The notes under the pieces were generated by a model. That model ran no database searches. It saw only the letters and a program-made list of their open reading frames with translations, and was not told where the DNA came from. Both the position numbers and the translations under genes were made by a program. DNA of 64,000 nucleotides from Gordionus sp. m RMFG-2023. Its lineage: Eukaryota; Nematomorpha; Gordioida; Chordodea; Parachordodidae. Location: NCBI RefSeq assembly GCF_954871325.1, contig NC_088778.1:372001-436000 (forward strand), given 5' to 3'. Positions 59,451 to 64,000 of the stretch are shown here, piece after piece. Every line of letters begins with the position of its first letter. Within the stretch, counting starts at the first letter, position 1.

Positions 59451-59719
59451 TCTTACTTCACAGTCTTACATATATTTTTTTAAAACTTTATCACGAAATT
59501 TTTTTTAGCATAACAAACGAAAATCGCGAATCCTTATTTCTTAAACAAAAACTTCAATTGGAAATTTTTAAACAAAATTATTATACTTGCTTTTTAGGTA
59601 CATTTTTCATTATTAAATTGAACTCTTTTTAGAGCATTCGATACTATTTATTATTATATATTTTTACATATTTTTATAGAGTTTATTTTAATATTTTAGT
59701 GTTTTAGCATTTTTTTAAA

Positions 59720-59816
59720 AAAAAAATTATAATAAAATTTTTAAATATTTTATAATTTAAATATGACGAAAAAAATTATAATAAAATTTTTAAATATTTT
59801 ATAATTTAAATATGAC
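59720..59816 (+). repeat. Two-copy tandem repeat, 48 bp
   Basis: AAAAATTATAATAAAATTTT through AATTTAAATATGACG is repeated head to tail without differences. Confidence 0.85.
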
Positions 59817-60074
59817 GTTTAATCTTTATTTTTTGTATCTATATTTAATTCCAAAATCTATTGAAACTAAAATTAAAATCTTACCTTGTTTTACCTACTT
59901 TTTAATAGTATATCTAAAAATAATAATAATAAAACTCGTTTCAACTTCACTTGTAATCAGAAATTGGGAAATTTGTTTTATAAAAAAAATAATGAATATA
60001 CATATTGTTAAAAGAAAAGTAAATAAAATGTACTTTTTTAATTTATTAATTTATTAATTTTTTAAATTTATAAT

Positions 60075-60113
60075 ATAAAATTTTGTCCGTTAGTTGGCGT
60101 TATAGTTTATAAG
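60075..60113 (+). repeat. Dispersed GTCCGTTAGTTGGCG repeat, copy 3
   Basis: TTTTGTCCGTTAGTTGGCGT followed by TATAGTTTATA, identical over 34 bp to 56131-56170. Confidence 0.6.
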
Positions 60114-60553
60114 AAAAAAATATTTTTGTTATATCTCCATAACATACGTGTTAAATATTGATATAAATTTCTGCCCTTTAATTTTTTTTTAAAGTCCTTC
60201 TTTTGTTAAGATTTAATTACATTAAAATTAAAACATTTGCATTTTCTTTTGATCAGGGGGTAGGTTTGTCATACTAATGGATTCTAATAATTTAGTTAGT
60301 TTCTTCCCGGAGATCTTCCTAAATCCAAAGGTATAACTAGAGTGGTATAGGGAGGGTTGGTTTTATCCCCATTTATATAAGATACAATAATACTCTCTGC
60401 AAAATCTTCTTTTTTTTTCCACTTGGCGCCACTTTTTTAATTTAATTTATGATTGCTCTTTTTTTTCCCCTATAAAAGGGACTAATTTTTGTGTTTATTG
60501 GACTTTATTTATGCGTTAAATAATGTAATAACACACGTTCAAAAAAACTTTTA

Positions 60554-60559
60554 TTTATT
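60554..60559 (-). terminator. Poly(A) signal AATAAA for the UTP3-like gene
   Basis: AATAAA on the minus strand, about 46 nt past the stop codon of the UTP3-like exon. Confidence 0.45.
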
Positions 60560-60604
60560 CACATATTTTATCTCACGGTCTCAACAATAACTTCGTTCAA
60601 CAAA

Positions 60605-60893
60605 TTATGTGGACCAAAAAAAAATTTCTAAACGAATCTTTGTGCTCCGCTTCAAGCCGATCTTGATGCCAGTTAATTCTCCCACGTATTTATTTATCTC
60701 TCTCTTGGGTATTCTAACTTGACTCTTCCGCTTTATCAAAGCTTTGCTATATCGAATCTTATGTTTAACTCGAGAATTCTTATACTCCTTTATGAGTTTA
60801 GGAGTGAGGCCCCCGTCCTTGTTTTTAGCCATTTCATAATTTATAGGGCGTTTACCGTCCATATCGACTTCCGTCGGAAAAGAGTTGCAAATA
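60605..60893 (-). CDS. UTP3: UTP3/SAS10-type processome protein, last exon
   Basis: The minus strand reads FPTEVDMDGKRPINYEMAKN, then GLTPKLIKEYKNSRVKHKIR, then IKRKSQVRIPKREINKYVGE and LTGIKIGLKRSTKI. This follows the conserved C-terminus of Sas10/UTP3 proteins (GKR.I.Y.IAKN.GLTP...K..RNPRVKHR.KF..A.I.R.GQVR....E..RY.GELSGI..GVKKS.K). In the family it is a nucleolar subunit of the small-subunit processome for 18S rRNA processing. An acceptor CATATAG precedes 60893. The reading frame ends about 11 residues past the usual end. The remaining exons must lie at higher coordinates or beyond the window; I could not find them. An alternative is a pseudogene fragment, but the frame is open throughout. 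Confidence 0.72.
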
Positions 60894-60897
60894 CTAT

Positions 60898-61560
60898 ATG
60901 ATTTTTGTCTTCACTTTTTCTATATATATTCTATCATCCATTTGCGAGATACATTTTCTATATCTTAATGAATTTACCCTTCCTATCACCAATTTCTTTT
61001 ACCATCCCTTTTAGATTTTATCACTAACTCTTAATAAATTCCTTCTCCTTTCCCAATTCGAATTCCTTCTCCTGATCATAATTGAATTCCTTCTTCTATT
61101 CCTATTGAATTCCTTCTGAAATCCTTATGTGAATTATGTTCCACTTTTTCGAATTTATTAAATCATCCAGAGAGATCCATTTTCTATATCTTAATGAATT
61201 TACCCTTCCTATCCCCAATTTTTTTTCCTATCCCTTATTGATTTTATCACTAACTCTTAATGAATTCCTTCTCCTTTCCCAATTCGAATTCCTTCTCCTA
61301 ATCATATTTGAATTCTTTCTCCTATTCCTATTAAATTCCTTTTGGGATCCCTATATGATTTATGTCTTCACTTTTTGGAAGATATTCTATCATCCATTTG
61401 CGAGATCCATATTCCTGTATCTTAATGAATTACCCTTCTTATCCCCAATTCCTTTATTATTTCCCAAACTATTATTTAAGCCCTTCATTTATCCCTATTT
61501 GAATTCATTCTCCTATCTTTAATCTAATTCCACCTATTCATTTTCCTATCAAATTTTCTG
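60898..61560. repeat. Satellite-like tandem repeat, three units of about 205-232 bp
   Basis: Units start near 60898, 61131 and 61355 with an ATG(A)TT.(A)TGTCTTCACTTTTT-like block, then TCTATCATCCATTTGCGAGA, TATCTTAATGAATTTACCCT and several GAATTCCTTCTCC-type sub-repeats. The third unit is partial. The array directly borders the UTP3-like exon, probably in the intron before it. Confidence 0.7.
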
Positions 61561-63095
61561 TTCCTCTGAATTCCATTTCCTATATTATTTTATATTCAAT
61601 TTTATTTTTAGTCATGTAAAATTATTCTACTAATATATATATCATTTCGGCAATATTTAATATAATAAATATTAAATCATAACCATCTCATAGAACTATT
61701 CTAATCCTAGAACAAAATTTTACGTACTCATATTTAGTTTATGTAAAAATATTTACAAAACTTATAATGTTCTCCTACAGTAAATATATATATTTCTTAT
61801 TCATTCATCTCCCAAACCTGCCCATCATCCTTAAAATCATTGAATATAGGTTTTATAGAAACTTAATACCAAATGAAATAACAATTAAACTTGATTTTCT
61901 TTCCATATAGAACACACATTTTGCTCTTAGCCCTTTTAAATATAAGCCAACACTTCATACAGCTTTATGTTGTATAGCAATTTTATATCAATATATTTTA
62001 TAATATTATATCTTTACATACTGTCCTTCTTACCTATAATAGCTATGTTTCGTTTTTATCTCCATATTTTATATTGTACATCATAAGAGATACTTTGCAA
62101 GCTAAAAAAAAATTTTTTTTTTAGATTAAATCACGATATTAAATAATAATTCTCAGATTCTTTGTCAAAACCGTCATAAATTTCAAGACATTTTTATTTT
62201 GAAGAAGCAGTTATATAAATGATTTATTCAGGTATTGAAGCGAAGAAATTTAGAAAATAACAATTATTCATTATTTCATTATTAATATCTTAAGAATAAA
62301 TCAAGGATCCCATAATAAGAATTTTCATACTTATTTGCCTTCTCATGTAGCAAATTTGAATTAATCAACCATTTTTTTATTTTCATATTATTGGATAATT
62401 TGAAGGCTCAAAATTTTTTTAAGATTTTGAAACTTGCGTTTTATGCCCAATATTTATTTTCCAGCAAAAAAAAATATAATTTAAAATATTTCTATCTATT
62501 TTTAATTATAAATCTAAAAATGACTCTATATTAATATTTATTAATATATATATATATAATCTCTCCGATTATATATATATTCCTTAATATATTGATTCTC
62601 AATTGCTTCTCTTTACAATTTAATAATACTTGGTATTTTTATTTTACTTTATATTCAATAATTTCTACAAAAATTATATATCACATTAATTTTATAAAAT
62701 CTTGTCATAATTCTAATAATAATACAAAACATTCGTTTCTTTGTTTTTAACAAAACCTTCAGCGCCGATTATTTATAAAAATCAATATAAACAAAAATCA
62801 ATATTATTACTAATTAAATATATATTTATACTGATTGACATTTATCAATCATTTACGAATAATAGTTTAAATATATATAAAATATACAATATATATATGA
62901 AATATACATCAATAATTATTTACTGATCAGATTATTTTTGATGACCGATCCCAAGAAATCTAGTTCAGATAAAGTATTAGGCAGATATTTTACGCTTAAA
63001 AGGGACAAAATTATAATTTCACTATCATAAATTTTATATGACTCTTTTTTTACCAAAAATAAAATTCGAAATGATTTTAGGTTTATCTAATTGGT
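61561..63095. other. AT-rich region, no gene recognised
   Basis: Low-complexity AT sequence with TA runs near 62540-62570 and 62880. Upstream exons of the UTP3-like gene would be expected here or further right, but I see no coding-like block. Confidence 0.5.
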
Positions 63096-63102
63096 AGAAA
63101 CA

Positions 63103-63505
63103 AGGTTAATGATGCTTGGTACCTTAAGGTACCATCTATCCAATTTGAATTTTGTTCATTTTTCATTTGGATAGGCACTACCAAATATATATATAATATA
63201 TATTTGAAAAATCGTGATTTTTGGAAAGCCTCTATGGCCTAGTAGGCAAGAGCTTGGCTTACTGATCCCATAGTCCCTGGTTCGAATCCCGGGAATGATC
63301 ATTTTTTTTTCTTATTCTAACTTGGTGGTTCCATCCTTGGGGGATAATATATAGGAGGCCGGACTCGACCACGTGATTCCGTATTAATATATTAAATAAT
63401 AAGGGTCTTTATTACATTTTAATACATTTTGGTCGGTATTTAGAAAATTAGATTGGTATTTAAAATATTTCCATACATTCACTTGGTAGTAAGCATCATT
63501 AACCT
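63103..63505. mobile_element. 403-bp TIR transposon (MITE) enclosing a tRNA-like unit
   Basis: Perfect 15-bp terminal inverted repeats AGGTTAATGATGCTT...AAGCATCATTAACCT, followed inward by near-matching TACC. A direct repeat AGAAACA flanks the element (63096-63102 and 63506-63512); it can be read as 8 bp with one base overlapping the terminus, which suits a hAT-like insertion. A perfect 16-bp palindrome GGTACCTTAAGGTACC lies just inside the left end. No transposase. The middle holds a sequence with Pol III A and B boxes, listed separately. Confidence 0.85.
63228..63300 (+). ncRNA. tRNA-derived (SINE-head-like) sequence with Pol III A and B boxes
   Basis: The A box TGGCCTAGTAGG (63235-63246) fits TRGCNNAGYNGG exactly. 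The B box GGTTCGAATCC (63279-63289) fits GGTTCGANTCC exactly. Their spacing is that of a tRNA gene, and a T9 run (63302-63310) provides a Pol III terminator. The acceptor and D stems do not pair well, so it is more likely a tRNA-derived SINE head than a working tRNA gene. It lies inside the inverted-repeat transposon. Confidence 0.6.
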
Positions 63506-63779
63506 AGAAACAACGTTATAGAAATTTAGTATAATAATAAATTATATAATATTTTTAAAAAAAAATTAAATCTTAATATTAGATGATCTAAAGCATTCAT
63601 ATAAATATTATTGATTTATCCATCACTATGTTCTTTTTTAGGAACATTAGTTATGAATATATTTTAAAACTTAAATAGCAAATTAAACCTGAAATTCTTT
63701 CATATCCAAACCACAAATTTAGTTTCTAAGCCGACTAAGAACAATAAGTCTATTCTTTCCTGTGACTATATTCCAATAT

Positions 63780-64000
63780 TAATTTTATTTAATTTTATTT
63801 TTCTTTTATTTTGATTATGTTTTTCACTTTGTAATTGATTATAGATGGTTATTTATTTAATAAAGATTAAGAATATTTAGTATTTATTTTATATTTTATA
63901 TTTAGGTTTAAGTTCCCAAATAAAATCTCCCAATTGTGACTGACACTTACTATATTTAAAAGAATCAATCATTGCCCTTTTTTATGGATTTTGGCAGGAC
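63780..64000 (+). repeat. Possible LTR-to-interior junction of another retroelement
   Basis: AATAAAG (about 63860), then TATATTTAGGTTTAAGTTCC and AAATCTCCCAATTGTGAC resemble the end of the left LTR at 53500-53540 (TTTTTAGGTTCTGATTTCC, AAATCTCACATTGTGAC). The rest would lie beyond the window. Confidence 0.3.

Larger units (their letters stand above)
59451..60604. other. AT-rich spacer downstream of the UTP3-like exon
   Basis: Contains a two-copy 48-bp tandem repeat (59720-59816), a GTCCGTTAGTTGGCG repeat copy (60075-60113) and a TATAAAAGG motif near 60472 of unknown relevance. AATAAA on the minus strand at 60559-60554 is the likely poly(A) signal of the gene to the right. Confidence 0.5.

Noticed and set aside
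60465-60485. TATAAAAGG as a core promoter on the plus strand
   Set aside because: A good TATA match, but no gene follows on the plus strand. In AT-rich DNA such matches are expected by chance.
63228-63300. Functional tRNA gene
   Set aside because: A and B boxes are perfect, but acceptor and D stems do not pair, so a tRNA-derived SINE head is more likely.

Overview
The window is animal (metazoan) nuclear DNA from an invertebrate that I cannot name. It is very AT-rich. It carries spliced genes with animal orthologues (a DNAJC16/ERdj8-type J protein, a PSMD9-type proteasome assembly chaperone, a UTP3/SAS10-type ribosome-biogenesis protein), single-exon rhodopsin-class GPCRs, short TTAGGG-type interstitial telomere repeats, long (GAAA)n and (GAGAA)n arrays, and many small inverted-repeat transposons. 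Introns range from 43 bp to about 6 kb.

Layout. Bases 1-14.8 kb hold no gene I can defend, but they contain an internally deleted hAT transposon (3178-4184), dispersed repeats, microsatellites and an interstitial telomere-like patch. A three-exon PSMD9-like gene lies on the minus strand at 14791-15446. Its neighbour, a 13-exon DNAJC16-like gene on the plus strand (16868-35858), is divergent. A roughly 565-bp tandem duplication between the two start codons copies the shared upstream region and the first codons of DNAJC16. All DNAJC16 exon phases close and predict 1397 residues. Its introns hold foldback MITEs, a hAT fragment, a 25-bp minisatellite, a mariner-like MITE and an inverted pair of Ty3-like retroelement copies.

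Bases 36-40 kb hold a MITE and a 40-bp minisatellite in which nearly every unit has a TCACGTGA palindrome. Bases 40.4-50.4 kb hold three tandem GPCR paralogues: one intact (451 aa) and two decaying. Long GAAA/GAGAA arrays separate them. Downstream are a TA-flanked mariner-like MITE (51174-51468), an LTR element with TG...CA ends and a 5-bp target duplication (53261-56058), a 70-bp tandem array, a LINE C-terminal fragment, the last exon of a UTP3/SAS10-like gene on the minus strand next to a roughly 230-bp satellite, and a 403-bp inverted-repeat transposon carrying a tRNA-like Pol III promoter (63103-63505).

The host genes appear functionally unrelated: an ER J protein with a thioredoxin fold, a proteasome base chaperone, orphan receptors and a nucleolar processome factor. 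I found no single new multi-gene system. The most notable local features are the duplicated divergent promoter, a PSMD9 homologue without its PDZ domain, the very long DNAJC16 homologue, the inverted retroelement dimer and the MITE carrying a Pol III promoter. All calls rest on reading motifs and splice signals by eye. No database search was run.
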